Assembly (NCBI GenBank): GCA_963808615.1
Contig: CAWEGV010000011.1
Coordinates: 62,001 to 126,000 of the forward strand
From: Palsa-504 sp963808615
Lineage (GTDB): Bacteria; Actinomycetota; Actinomycetes; Streptosporangiales; Streptosporangiaceae
Length of the DNA stretch: 64,000 nucleotides
Reading direction: 5' to 3'
Shown here: one piece after another, positions 17,004-25,498 of the stretch
Layout: the number at the start of each line of letters is the position of its first letter
Numbering within the stretch: the stretch's first letter is position 1
Translations under genes and position numbers: made by a program
The notes under the pieces: generated by a model
The model's database searches: none
The model's input: the letters and a program-made list of their open reading frames with translations, nothing else
Told to the model about the DNA's origin: nothing

Positions 17004-18680
17004 ATGCTCAGCGGGCATCGGTCCGCATGGCGCCGTCGCGGTAGGAACAGTCGTGCGGCGCGCATCGCGGTCCCTCTCGCCATTCCCATGGCGTTGGGCC
17101 TGACTCTCGGGGTCATCCTCGCGGTCTCCGGAAGCCACGCCACCACGATTGATCAGTCGGCGCTGGGCGCATGCGCCTCCTCGTCGGCGAGCCCCGCTCC
17201 GTCCGGGAGCCCCGCTCCGTCCGGCAGCCCGGATCCGGCACCCTGCCCGTCTGCGAGCGCCTCAGCGAACGCGGGCCCGCCCAAGGTGGTGCCACCCGCG
17301 GCTACCTTCGCCAACGGGCCGGTCGCCTTCCGCAAGCTCGGCGACGTGGCCACCGACCCGGTCGACGGCACCGGAGCCGCCATCAACCTGAACCAGACCG
17401 CCGCCGAGGCGGCTACCTCGATGAACTGCACCCTGACCGTGCCGAACCACCCGCTCACTGCCCGGGGCCTGGCGACCCCGTACCAGCTCGGCGACGGCTG
17501 CACGATGACGGACGCAGCGAACGAGGGCGCCTTCGTCGAGGCGACGATCCTGTCCCCGAACGGATCGCTGCAGGTGTACGACCCGCTCGTGGTGACGGCG
17601 GGTACCACGCCGGCCGTGGCACCTGTACCTCCGAAGATCGCTCGGGGTTCGCACGTGATCATCGACATCGGCTCCAACGGCAACAACCTGGTCCTTCAGG
17701 GCCAGGGAGCGGTGCAGGGCAATTGCGTCGACGCCCTCGGCCAGTCGGTCATCGGCCAGGTGTCGGCGTGCAACGCCGTCAACTTCTACCGGGCCGCCAA
17801 CGCCGAGATCGCCAACGGGACGCTGACGGTCCCGCCGATCGGCACCTCCGAGGACGGCGAGCCGTGCGAGACCGTGCGTAACTTCGCCCTGGTCGACCAG
17901 GACCAGAGCGACAACGTGGTGACGACGTACCTGATGAACGCGAACGGCCAGACCGCGCAGGACACGTCGGCGAACGCGAACTCGCTCGCCGGTGCCACCC
18001 CCATCGGCAACGGCAGCGACGACAGGCTGCTGGCCAACTTCGTGGACCCGGCCAACGGGTGCACGGCGTTCAGCGCCACCAACACCACCGACGCGAACGG
18101 CAGCTCGGGCGCGCAGGCTCTCAACGAGCTCAGCGCCCGCGTCAACCAGAGGGGGACCATCGCGGTCGTTCCGGTGAACGACGAGATGACGCTGGTCAAC
18201 GGCGCGTACAGCATCGCCAAGACCAACGTCTACCGGTCGCTGGTCGACCAGCCGCTGCTGGCGAACGACGTGAATGCGCAGGAAGTCGCCGCGGACTACT
18301 GTCAGAACCTGGTTAACATCGCCCCGGCGCACAACCAGCTGGACATGGCCAGGGAGCTGAACTTCGCTTCGCCGGTCCCGGCCACGGGCGATAACCTGGC
18401 CACGTTCCTGGCGGCCAGGCTGGCCGCGTCGTTCGGGGTCCTGGGCTGCGCGAACTTCGGCCTGAACGACCCGGCCGCCCTCACCCTGGACGGGAACGGC
18501 GTCGCCACCGCGGCGACTTATAGCCTGACCCAGCAGGCGGCCACCATCGCGGGGGGCGGCGGGGCGTCGGCCACGCCATCGCCCACCGCATCCGCTTCGG
18601 CGGATCCCGGTGGAGGCTGGGGAGGCTGGGGAGGCTGGGGCCACCGGCACCGGCACCGGCAGAACTCGACGGGTATGTGA
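17004..18680 (+). CDS. Secreted protein of unknown function, paralogue 1
   Basis: A basic N-terminus and one hydrophobic segment (about residues 22-45) precede a Ser/Pro/Ala-rich linker (residues 56-90) and a roughly 400-residue extracellular domain containing about eight Cys and conserved blocks such as CTLTVPNHPLTARGLATPYQ, LVDQDQSDNVVTTYLM and SPVPATGDNL. The C-terminus is low-complexity with three WGG repeats and HRHRHR. The domain is shared with the protein at 20171, so it is a real family, but I do not recognise it. Both copies lie next to L,D-transpeptidase genes, which suggests a cell-surface role. It starts at ATG 17004 behind GGAGGTGG, and a strong terminator follows. Confidence 0.8.
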   Translation: MLSGHRSAWRRRGRNSRAARIAVPLAIPMALGLTLGVILAVSGSHATTIDQSALGACASSSASPAPSGSPAPSGSPDPAPCPSASASANAGPPKVVPPAATFANGPVAFRKLGDVATDPVDGTGAAINLNQTAAEAATSMNCTLTVPNHPLTARGLATPYQLGDGCTMTDAANEGAFVEATILSPNGSLQVYDPLVVTAGTTPAVAPVPPKIARGSHVIIDIGSNGNNLVLQGQGAVQGNCVDALGQSVIGQVSACNAVNFYRAANAEIANGTLTVPPIGTSEDGEPCETVRNFALVDQDQSDNVVTTYLMNANGQTAQDTSANANSLAGATPIGNGSDDRLLANFVDPANGCTAFSATNTTDANGSSGAQALNELSARVNQRGTIAVVPVNDEMTLVNGAYSIAKTNVYRSLVDQPLLANDVNAQEVAADYCQNLVNIAPAHNQLDMARELNFASPVPATGDNLATFLAARLAASFGVLGCANFGLNDPAALTLDGNGVATAATYSLTQQAATIAGGGGASATPSPTASASADPGGGWGGWGGWGHRHRHRQNSTGM

Positions 18681-18712
18681 GGGCCGAGCTGGCGCTCCCG
18701 TCAGCACTCACC

Positions 18713-18748
18713 GAGGGGCGGCCCCGGGAATTCCCGGGGCCGCCCCTC
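18713..18748. terminator. Perfect 36-nt palindromic terminator
   Basis: The two 18-nt arms are exactly complementary with no loop bases, giving a strong hairpin 32 nt after the secreted-protein stop codon. It has the same GGGGCGGCCCCGGG core as the hairpin at 14786. It insulates the thiolase gene. Confidence 0.88.
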
Positions 18749-18838
18749 CGTGTCGCCGGGCCCGCGCAGGTCACGGCAGGCACCCTCCTGGCCCGCCCGG
18801 CGCGCGGATATCGTTGAAAGGTACCGCGGGAGGTCAAG

Positions 18839-20023
18839 ATGAGCTCAGTCTTTGTGGTCGACGCGTGCCGGACACCGATCGGGAAGGTCAAGGGCGCGCT
18901 GGCCGACGTGCGCCCCGACCATCTGGCCGCCGACGTGATCAAGGAGCTGGTCGGGCGCAACCCGGGGCTGGACGCCACCGCGATCGACGACGTCTACTGG
19001 GGCGCGGCCAACCAGGCGGGCGAGGACAACCGGAACGTGGCCCGGATGGCCGTCCTGCTCGCCGGGCTGCCGGTGGAGATACCCGGCGCCACGGTGAACC
19101 GGCTGTGCGGGTCCGGGATGGAGGCCGTGTGCGACGCGGCCCGGGCGATCGCGGCCAGGGAGGCCGACGTCTGCCTGGCCGGCGGGTCGGAGTCGATGAC
19201 CCGCGCCCCGTTCGTGCTGGCGCGCTCGGCTGACCCGTTTCCGCGCGCCCTGGACCTGGCCGACACCCGGCTCGGCTGGCGGCTGACCAGCCCGCTGATG
19301 AAGCAGATGTACCCGCCGATCACCCTGGGCGAGACCGCGGAGAACGTGGCGGGCAAGTACGGCATCACCCGGGAGCGCCAGGACCAGTGGGCGCTGCGCA
19401 GCCACCAGCTGGCCGCCGCCGCCCGCGACGCGGGCAGGTTCGACGCCGAGACCGTGCCGGTGGCCACCTCGCGCGGCGAGGTCCGGCACGACGAGGGCAT
19501 CAATGGCGGCATCACCGCCGCCGAGCTGGCCGCCAAGCCGCCCGCCTTCCGGCCGGGCGGCACCGTGACCGGGGGCAACTCCTCGCCGCTGAACGACGGC
19601 GCCGCCGTGCTGCTGCTGATGTCGGCCGACGCCGTGCGGCGGGCCGGGGTCCGGCCGCTCGCGCGCTACGCGGGCGCCTCGGCGGCGGGCGTGCACCCGG
19701 ACTACATGGGGATCGGGCCGGTGCCCGCCATGCACCGGGCGCTCGGCCGGGCCGGCTGGCGGCTGGACGAACTGGACCTGATCGAGATCAACGAGGCGTT
19801 CGCCGCGCAGTCGGTCGCGGTCATGGACGAGCTCGGGTGCGATCCGGAGCGGGTCAACGTCAACGGCGGCGCGATCGCCATCGGGCACCCGCTGGGCTGC
19901 TCCGGGGCCAGGATCATCACCACCTTGCTGCACGAGATGAGCAGGCGCGGTGCCGGGCGCGGCGCCGCCACCATGTGCATCGGCGTGGGCCAGGGCATCG
20001 CCTCGCTGTGGGAGGCCGCATGA
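18839..20023 (+). CDS. Acetyl-CoA acetyltransferase / 3-oxoacyl-CoA thiolase
   Basis: This is a complete 394-residue thiolase with nucleophile Cys90 in VNRLCGSGMEAV, EINEAFAAQ, GHPLGCSGAR carrying the active-site His, and the second Cys in MCIGVGQG. The closest pattern is the 3-oxoadipyl-CoA thiolase / PhaA type (aromatic or fatty acid degradation), but the substrate cannot be fixed from sequence. ATG 18839 follows GGGAGGTCAAG. It stands alone between two secreted-protein paralogues, so it may have been inserted into a duplicated unit. Confidence 0.92.
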   Translation: MSSVFVVDACRTPIGKVKGALADVRPDHLAADVIKELVGRNPGLDATAIDDVYWGAANQAGEDNRNVARMAVLLAGLPVEIPGATVNRLCGSGMEAVCDAARAIAAREADVCLAGGSESMTRAPFVLARSADPFPRALDLADTRLGWRLTSPLMKQMYPPITLGETAENVAGKYGITRERQDQWALRSHQLAAAARDAGRFDAETVPVATSRGEVRHDEGINGGITAAELAAKPPAFRPGGTVTGGNSSPLNDGAAVLLLMSADAVRRAGVRPLARYAGASAAGVHPDYMGIGPVPAMHRALGRAGWRLDELDLIEINEAFAAQSVAVMDELGCDPERVNVNGGAIAIGHPLGCSGARIITTLLHEMSRRGAGRGAATMCIGVGQGIASLWEAA

Positions 20024-20170
20024 TGGCCTCCGATATCCTAGTAGATCGCGATATTCACTCTGAACACGGGCACAACGTTTTTCGCGCTTTCGCCGCAGTT
20101 GTGACATCGCAGGTCTAGCCTCACCCTCCAGGCACCATGAGTTGTCGTCGCGGTGCGCGGAGGTAATGGC

Positions 20171-21724
20171 ATGCTGACCCGGAGCGGGACGGCCCGGCGT
20201 GGCCGCGCCCGCAGGCCGCCGGCGTGGCTGATCGCAGCGGCCGTCGTCCTGGTGACGCTCGGGCTGTCGATCGGCGTGATGACGGCGGCTTCCGGTCGCA
20301 CGCCGGGCACCAGGATCAGCGAGTCGGCGCGCGGCACCCGGGTCACACCCAGCGCATCCGCCCAGGCCAAGACGGCCAACACGGACTGCACCCTCATCGT
20401 GCCCGACAGCCCGCTGAGCGCGAGCGGCCTGGCCACCCCCTACCAGCTGACCGGGCCCGGCGGCCAGGGCCCGGCCGCATCCGGCTGCACAGAGTCCAAC
20501 CCGAACCTGCAGGCCTTCGTTCAGGCCACCATCCTCGACCCGGCCACCGGGCGGCTGTCGGTGTACGAGCCGCTCGTGGTGACGCAGGGATCGGCCCCTG
20601 CGGTGGCGCCGGTACGGCCGCACCTGCCCCCGCAGGCCGTGGTCAACGTGATGGTCGGATTCAACGGCAGCAGCCTCCGGCTGGCCGGAGCTGGGCCGGG
20701 GACGCTAGCCCGGGCCGGCTGCGTGAACGGCCTGGGGGACTCCCTGTTCGGCCAGGTCTCCTACTGCAACAGCGCGGCCTTCTACGCCGCGGCAGACCTG
20801 GACCTGGCCGAGGGCAGGCTGCGGATTCCCGCCAGCGGCACCTCGCCCCTGACCGGGCGGCCGTGCCCCACCACGCGCAGTTTCGACCTGGTCGACCAGG
20901 ATCCCAGCGACAACGTGACCACCGAGTACCTGCTCACCGCGAACGGCGAAACGGCGCAGGACAACGCGGCCAGTCAGGCCGTGCTGCCCGGCGCCACCAT
21001 GATCAGCAACGGCAGCGACAACAGGCTGCTCGACAACTTCGTGCTGCCCGCGCTCGGCTGCGTCCCGTTCACCGCGCCCGACCTGTCCGACGCAGGCCTG
21101 CCGGCCACCTCGCAGACGCTGGACGAGCTGTCCGCGGCGGCCAACCAGGGGGCCCCCATCGCGCTTGTGCCGGAGAACGACCCGATGACCCTGCTCGGCG
21201 GTCAGTTCAGCGCGATCAAGACCGACTTGTACCGGATCGGTGTCGGCCAGCCGCTGGTCACGGCCGGCCAGCAGGCGGACGCGCCCGCGAGCTTCTGCGC
21301 CAGCATGCTCAACGTCCAGACTGCCTTCATCGCCGCCAACCAGCAGCGGTTCAGTGTGAGCACCTCGCCGGTCCCGGCCACAGGGACCAACTTGTTCACG
21401 TTCATGGCGGCCCGGCTGAGTGCGTCCTTCACCAATCTGGGCTGCGCGGCCTTCGGCCTGCGGAACACCGTGAACCTGAGCGTGGATGACCAGGGAGCGG
21501 CGGTCGCCGCCACCCTCAGCCTGATCCGGCAGGAGCCGACTGCGCCGGCAGGTTCGGAGACGCCCGGCCCGGCCGCGCCCACTGCGCAGCCGGCCTCGTC
21601 CCTCCCGTGGGGCCAGGCCCCGGCGCCCGCACCGTCGCAGCCGTGGACACCGTGGACCCCCTGGGGCCAGGCGGAGCCCGGGGTGCCCGGTTACCTGGGC
21701 GAATCAGGGGCCACGGGGTCCTAG
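20171..21724 (+). CDS. Secreted protein of unknown function, paralogue 2
   Basis: The architecture is as in the protein at 17004: basic N-terminus, one hydrophobic segment (residues 15-35), then a shared extracellular domain with CTLIVPDSPLSASGLATPYQ, SVYEPLVVTQGS, LVDQDPSDNVTTEYLL, ISNGSDNRLLDNFV and SPVPATGTNL. The Cys positions are largely shared. The C-terminal tail is Pro/Trp-rich (PWTPWTPWGQ). ATG 20171 sits 8 nt after GGAGG. The 517-residue frame is intact. It is convergent with a broken L,D-transpeptidase lipoprotein gene, 3 nt away, repeating the pairing seen for paralogue 1. Confidence 0.8.
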   Translation: MLTRSGTARRGRARRPPAWLIAAAVVLVTLGLSIGVMTAASGRTPGTRISESARGTRVTPSASAQAKTANTDCTLIVPDSPLSASGLATPYQLTGPGGQGPAASGCTESNPNLQAFVQATILDPATGRLSVYEPLVVTQGSAPAVAPVRPHLPPQAVVNVMVGFNGSSLRLAGAGPGTLARAGCVNGLGDSLFGQVSYCNSAAFYAAADLDLAEGRLRIPASGTSPLTGRPCPTTRSFDLVDQDPSDNVTTEYLLTANGETAQDNAASQAVLPGATMISNGSDNRLLDNFVLPALGCVPFTAPDLSDAGLPATSQTLDELSAAANQGAPIALVPENDPMTLLGGQFSAIKTDLYRIGVGQPLVTAGQQADAPASFCASMLNVQTAFIAANQQRFSVSTSPVPATGTNLFTFMAARLSASFTNLGCAAFGLRNTVNLSVDDQGAAVAATLSLIRQEPTAPAGSETPGPAAPTAQPASSLPWGQAPAPAPSQPWTPWTPWGQAEPGVPGYLGESGATGS

Positions 21725-21727
21725 GTC

Positions 21728-22477
21728 CTACCCGATGTTTCCCGAGTAGGCGTCGTAGTTGCCGGCCTCCGACGTGCCCAGCGGAGCGGTGGCGGTGTCC
21801 GGCGGCAGCGACGACGGGCTGACGAACTGGCTGCCCTGGGGGCCGGCTTGCACCGCCTCGCCCAGCGCGCTGCCGCGCAGGTACTCGGCGAAGCTGAGGA
21901 ACCACTCGGTCCAGCCGTCGTCCCACTTGCCTGCCGCGGTGCTGGCGGTGACGGTGATCGGGTCGCCGGGAACGCTGAGGTTGTAGTAGGTCGCCGCGTC
22001 GTCGGGCGGCAGGTTCACGCAGCCGTGGCTGACGTTCGTGGTGCCCTGGTCGACCACCGACCAGGGGGCGGAGTGGTAGTAGTCGCCGCTGAAGGTGAAC
22101 CGGACCGCGTAGTAGACCAGCTCGTTGTAATAGCCGGAGCTGCCGGGCGGTGCCCAGCGCCCACGTGCTGTGCCAGCGCCAGGTCCGGCCGGCCTCGGTC
22201 ACGGTGCCGCCCGGTCGCCCGAGGCGGTGACCGTGACGTTCGTCACCCGGCCCTCGGTCGCGGTGACCGTGATGCCCCGGGAGGGGCTGACGCCGCTGCT
22301 CCCGTTGGCCGGCGTGATCTTCACTTCCGTGACGGGCGGCGTGGCGTGTGCTGTGGCCGAGGCCGAGGGGCCAACCTGAGCCGACGGCCCGCTGCAGGCC
22401 GCGACGGACAAGCCGATGGCCGCCGCCGCGGCGATAGCGGCGTACCGCCGTACCGGCCTGCGGTCTGTGCCACGCAC
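21728..22477 (-). pseudogene. L,D-transpeptidase lipoprotein, frameshifted and internally deleted
   Basis: The N-terminal 90 residues have a lipobox (GLSVAACSG) and the start of an Ig-like domain (VKITPANGSSGVSPSRGITV). The frame then changes near 22200 to one giving EAGRTWRWHSTWALG, and again near 22150 to the catalytic domain: YYNELVYYAVRFTFSGDYYHS and the active-site motif NVSHGCVNL. Intact enzymes of this kind are about 400 residues; roughly 150-200 between the Ig domain and the catalytic core are missing. It is probably inactive. The next intact gene on this strand, lnt, lies upstream at 22603. Confidence 0.8.
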
Positions 22478-22602
22478 GGTAACCCTCCCTGAACGCCTTG
22501 GTCAGAACGGGGCTAGCTCGCCCCGATGCCAGGTACGCATATTACGTGGTGCCTACCAGGGCCGAGGGCCGGTTGCGCGAAGCCCTGAAACGCCCGCCGC
22601 GG

Positions 22603-24219
22603 TTAGCGCGGGCCGGCCTCGCCTGGCCGGGTGCGGCGGGGACGCGACCTGACCGCCGCCCACCCCAGTGCCAGTACGGTCAGCGTCACGAGGAGGTACT
22701 CCGGCCAGGATCCCACCCGGTCGGCCAGCGTCCGGTAGCTGACCAGCGGGACCCGCGCCTCCAGGATGGCCGAGCGCCAGACGCCGCTGCGGGTGATCAG
22801 CGCGCCGTCCGGCGCGATGATCGAGCTCTCCCCGGTGGTCGAGGCGTACACCACCGCGCGGTCGCTCTCGATGGCCCGGATCCTGGCCATCGCGGTCTGC
22901 TGCTCGGTCTCGCCCAGTTGCCCGTCGATCTCGAAATCGGCGTCGTTGGACTGCAGGGCGAGCAGGTTGGCCCCGGCCGTGACCTCGGACCGGACCAGGT
23001 TGTCGAAGCCGACCTCGTAGCAGATCACGTCGCCCAGCCTGATCTTGCCCGCATCGAACACCACGGCCTGGTGCCCGGCGGTGAAGTTCACCGGCTGCAG
23101 CGAGGGCAGGGAGCTGAAGCTGGAGATGATCCCGCGGAACGGGATGTACTCGCCGAACGGCACCAGCTGGCGTTTGACGTACAGCGTGGTGGGGCCGCGG
23201 CCTGGCACCCACAGCTGCCCCACGTTGCGCTGCGGGTTCTGCAGGACTTCGCCGATCAGGATCGGCCGGCCGGCGGCGTCCACCGTCCCGGCGACCTCGG
23301 CGTAGACGGCGGGGTTCTGGTACGGGTCGAGACCGACCGCGTCTTCGGGCCAGATCAGCATGTCGAAGGCGGGCGCACGCCCGGCTCTGACCTCCGCGGC
23401 CAGCTTCAGCGTGGCCTGGACCTGGTTCTGGGTGACGTCGTTGTCGTTCACCTGCTGCGGCAGGTTCCTGGCCCGCGGCACGTTGCCCTGGATCGCGGCC
23501 ACCTCGGCCGTGGGCGCGCCGCCGGTCGGGTCGACCGGGAGGAAGCCGCCCGCGAGCACCAGCCCGGCCGTCACCACCGCGGCCGCCGCCGCGCCCAGCC
23601 ACGCCCGGTTATCCCAGAACCGCCAGGAACCCGCAGCCAGCCCAGCCAGGACGGCCCGGGCGATCATGGCGCCGGTCAGGGCAACCAGGAAGGTCAGCAG
23701 CGGCGCGCCGCCGACCGCGACCCAGCGGACGTCGGGCGCGGCCGGCTGGCTCATCGCCAGCCGGCCCCAGGGGAACGCGAAAGGCCACCGGTCTCGCAGC
23801 GCCTCAGCGGCCACCCACCAGGCCGCCACCGCGACCGGCCAGAAGGGCAGCCGCAGCAACAGCCGCTGGCCGACGGCGAGGATGGCGAAGATGACCGCCT
23901 CGGCCACGGCCAGCGCGAACCACGCGTACCAGGCCACGTTGAGCAGCCAGGTCAGCAGCGGCATGAACAGCGCCAGGCCGAAGGCCAGCCCGCAGCCGAA
24001 CGAGGCCCGCAGGCTTCGCCCGGTCAGCGCTACGACCAGCAGCGCCGGCCCCAGCGCCGCCAGCGGCCAGGCGTCCAGCGGCGGGAAGGAGGCGAACACC
24101 GCCGCCCCGCCCGCCACCGAGATGAGCAGCGCCCACCGCGTGCCGAACCCGGCGAACGCGCCCGCCCGGTTCGCGGTCGCACCCGACGCGGGCACGGCCT
24201 GGGCGGATACCTGACTCAC
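22603..24219 (-). CDS. lnt: Apolipoprotein N-acyltransferase
   Basis: This 538-residue protein has six to eight N-terminal membrane helices, a nitrilase-type domain and a final C-terminal helix. The catalytic triad is visible: Glu in MLIWPEDAVGLD, Lys in TLYVKRQLVPFGEY and Cys in VICYEVGFDN. It adds the third acyl chain to bacterial lipoproteins, as actinobacterial Lnt/Ppm2 proteins do. The length and domain order are normal. It starts at GTG 24219. The adjacent DMT transporter gene is divergent. Confidence 0.93.
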   Translation of the reverse strand: MSQVSAQAVPASGATANRAGAFAGFGTRWALLISVAGGAAVFASFPPLDAWPLAALGPALLVVALTGRSLRASFGCGLAFGLALFMPLLTWLLNVAWYAWFALAVAEAVIFAILAVGQRLLLRLPFWPVAVAAWWVAAEALRDRWPFAFPWGRLAMSQPAAPDVRWVAVGGAPLLTFLVALTGAMIARAVLAGLAAGSWRFWDNRAWLGAAAAAVVTAGLVLAGGFLPVDPTGGAPTAEVAAIQGNVPRARNLPQQVNDNDVTQNQVQATLKLAAEVRAGRAPAFDMLIWPEDAVGLDPYQNPAVYAEVAGTVDAAGRPILIGEVLQNPQRNVGQLWVPGRGPTTLYVKRQLVPFGEYIPFRGIISSFSSLPSLQPVNFTAGHQAVVFDAGKIRLGDVICYEVGFDNLVRSEVTAGANLLALQSNDADFEIDGQLGETEQQTAMARIRAIESDRAVVYASTTGESSIIAPDGALITRSGVWRSAILEARVPLVSYRTLADRVGSWPEYLLVTLTVLALGWAAVRSRPRRTRPGEAGPR

Positions 24220-24383
24220 GCTCGCAGCCTAACCGCCGGACGGGACCACGTCACCCCGGCCGGCCCGGCGGCCCCGCGACGCCCGCGCCAGCCCGGGGAA
24301 CATCCGGGAGCTCAACTAGGCTGACATCTGCACGGGGCCGGATCCCGGTCACGCACGGGCGGAGCGCGAAGGAGCACAGGTGA

Positions 24384-24484
24384 GTGCCATTCGGTACCGG
24401 CTAGCGAGCACGGGCTTTTTGAGCCCGTGCGAGCGGCCGGTGGCCCGGTACGGGCTCTCTGGATGGCGCGAACCTCTGGAAGAA
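24384..24484 (+). ncRNA. Candidate structured cis-regulatory RNA, copy B, upstream of DMT transporter
   Basis: The outer stem is GTGCCAT (24384-24390) with ATGGCGC (24463-24469). A second stem is ACCGGC with GCCGGT. The inner hairpin is a perfect 9-bp stem GCACGGGCT/AGCCCGTGC (24408-24416/24422-24430) with a TTTTG loop, again flanked by GCGAG and CGAGCG. After the outer stem comes GAACCTCTGGAA, which runs into the ribosome site GGAAGAAG of the transporter. GTACCGG (24394) can instead pair with CCGGTAC (24445), which excludes the second stem. The layout matches copy A at 236. A translational riboswitch for the transporter is a reasonable guess; the ligand is unknown. Confidence 0.5.
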
Positions 24485-24489
24485 GCACT

Positions 24490-25422
24490 GTGAGCAGGCG
24501 CGGCTGGCTGCTGTTCGCCGCCATGGGCGTGATCTGGGGCATCCCCTATCTGCTCATCAAGGTGGCGGACGAGGGCGTCTCGGTGCCGGTGCTGGTGTGC
24601 ACCCGGGTCGCGATCGGCTCGCTCCTGCTGTTGCCCGCGGCCATCCGGGGCGGCCACCTCAGGGCGCTGAAGGGGTATGTCCCCTGGCTGGCCGCGTTCA
24701 CGCTGGTGGAAATCGTCGGGCCGTTCGCGCTGTTGTCCACCGCCGAACGGCACCTGCCCAGTTCCACCGCCGGACTGCTGGTGGCCGCGGTGCCGATCTT
24801 CAGCGCGCTGCTGGCCTGGCTGACCCGCAGCGGCGACCGGCTGACCCTGGTCCGCTGGGCCGGGCTGGCCATCGGGCTGAGCGGCGTCGCCCTGCTGGCC
24901 GGGCCGGGTGCCGGTCATGGCGGCACGCTGCCGGTCATCATGGTGCTGCTGACCGCCCTCGGCTACTCCATCGGCCCGCTGATCGCCAACCGCAAGCTGT
25001 CCGCCCTGCCGCCGGTCGCGGTCAACACGGTGTGCCTGGGTGCGGCCGCCCTCATCTACGCGCCGTTCGCCGCGCTCACCTGGCCGCACGCGGTGCCGTC
25101 GGTCCAGGTCCTGCTGGCCCTGGCCGGGCTCGGGGTGATCTGCACCGCGGCCGGGTTCCTGGTCTTCTTCCGGCTGATCGCCGAGGTCGGCCCGGCCCGC
25201 GCCACCGTCATCACCTACGTCAACCCGGCGGTCGCGGTGGCGCTCGGCGTCATCGTCCTGGGCGAGCGGCTGACCCCGGCCATCGCCGGGGCGTTCATCT
25301 TGATCCTGGGCGGCTCGGTGCTGGCTACCCGTCCCGGCTCGGCCCGTGCCGTCCCCGCGGCGCCGCCCCAGGAGAGCCCGGTGGTGGTCGAGGATGCTGC
25401 CACCACCGTCCGTTCGGACTAA
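24490..25422 (+). CDS. DMT-superfamily (EamA) transporter
   Basis: About ten membrane helices are arranged as two EamA repeats (GVIWGIPYLLIKV in the first; TVITYVNPAVAVALGVIVLGE at the end of the second). Such proteins export amino acids, nucleobases or other metabolites. GTG 24490 is chosen because GGAAGAAG lies 4 nt upstream and the preceding in-frame codons belong to the structured leader. The product is 310 residues. The leader RNA (24384-24484) should control its translation. It is followed by an MFS exporter after 76 nt. Confidence 0.88.
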   Translation: MSRRGWLLFAAMGVIWGIPYLLIKVADEGVSVPVLVCTRVAIGSLLLLPAAIRGGHLRALKGYVPWLAAFTLVEIVGPFALLSTAERHLPSSTAGLLVAAVPIFSALLAWLTRSGDRLTLVRWAGLAIGLSGVALLAGPGAGHGGTLPVIMVLLTALGYSIGPLIANRKLSALPPVAVNTVCLGAAALIYAPFAALTWPHAVPSVQVLLALAGLGVICTAAGFLVFFRLIAEVGPARATVITYVNPAVAVALGVIVLGERLTPAIAGAFILILGGSVLATRPGSARAVPAAPPQESPVVVEDAATTVRSD

Positions 25423-25498
25423 TACTGTTTCTAATGATCCCGAACGGGCCGTGGTGCGTGCCCGCCGGCACCATCTCGTGTTGTCCGGGGAAGGGCCT

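Noticed and set aside
22498..24324. 608-codon plus-strand frame opposite lnt
   Set aside because: It is antisense to a well-supported lnt with catalytic residues; its product is low-complexity Gln/Arg/His-rich sequence.
24384..24490. Guanidine, FMN or SAM riboswitch upstream of the DMT transporter
   Set aside because: The conserved core sequences of these classes are not found; only the general location fits.
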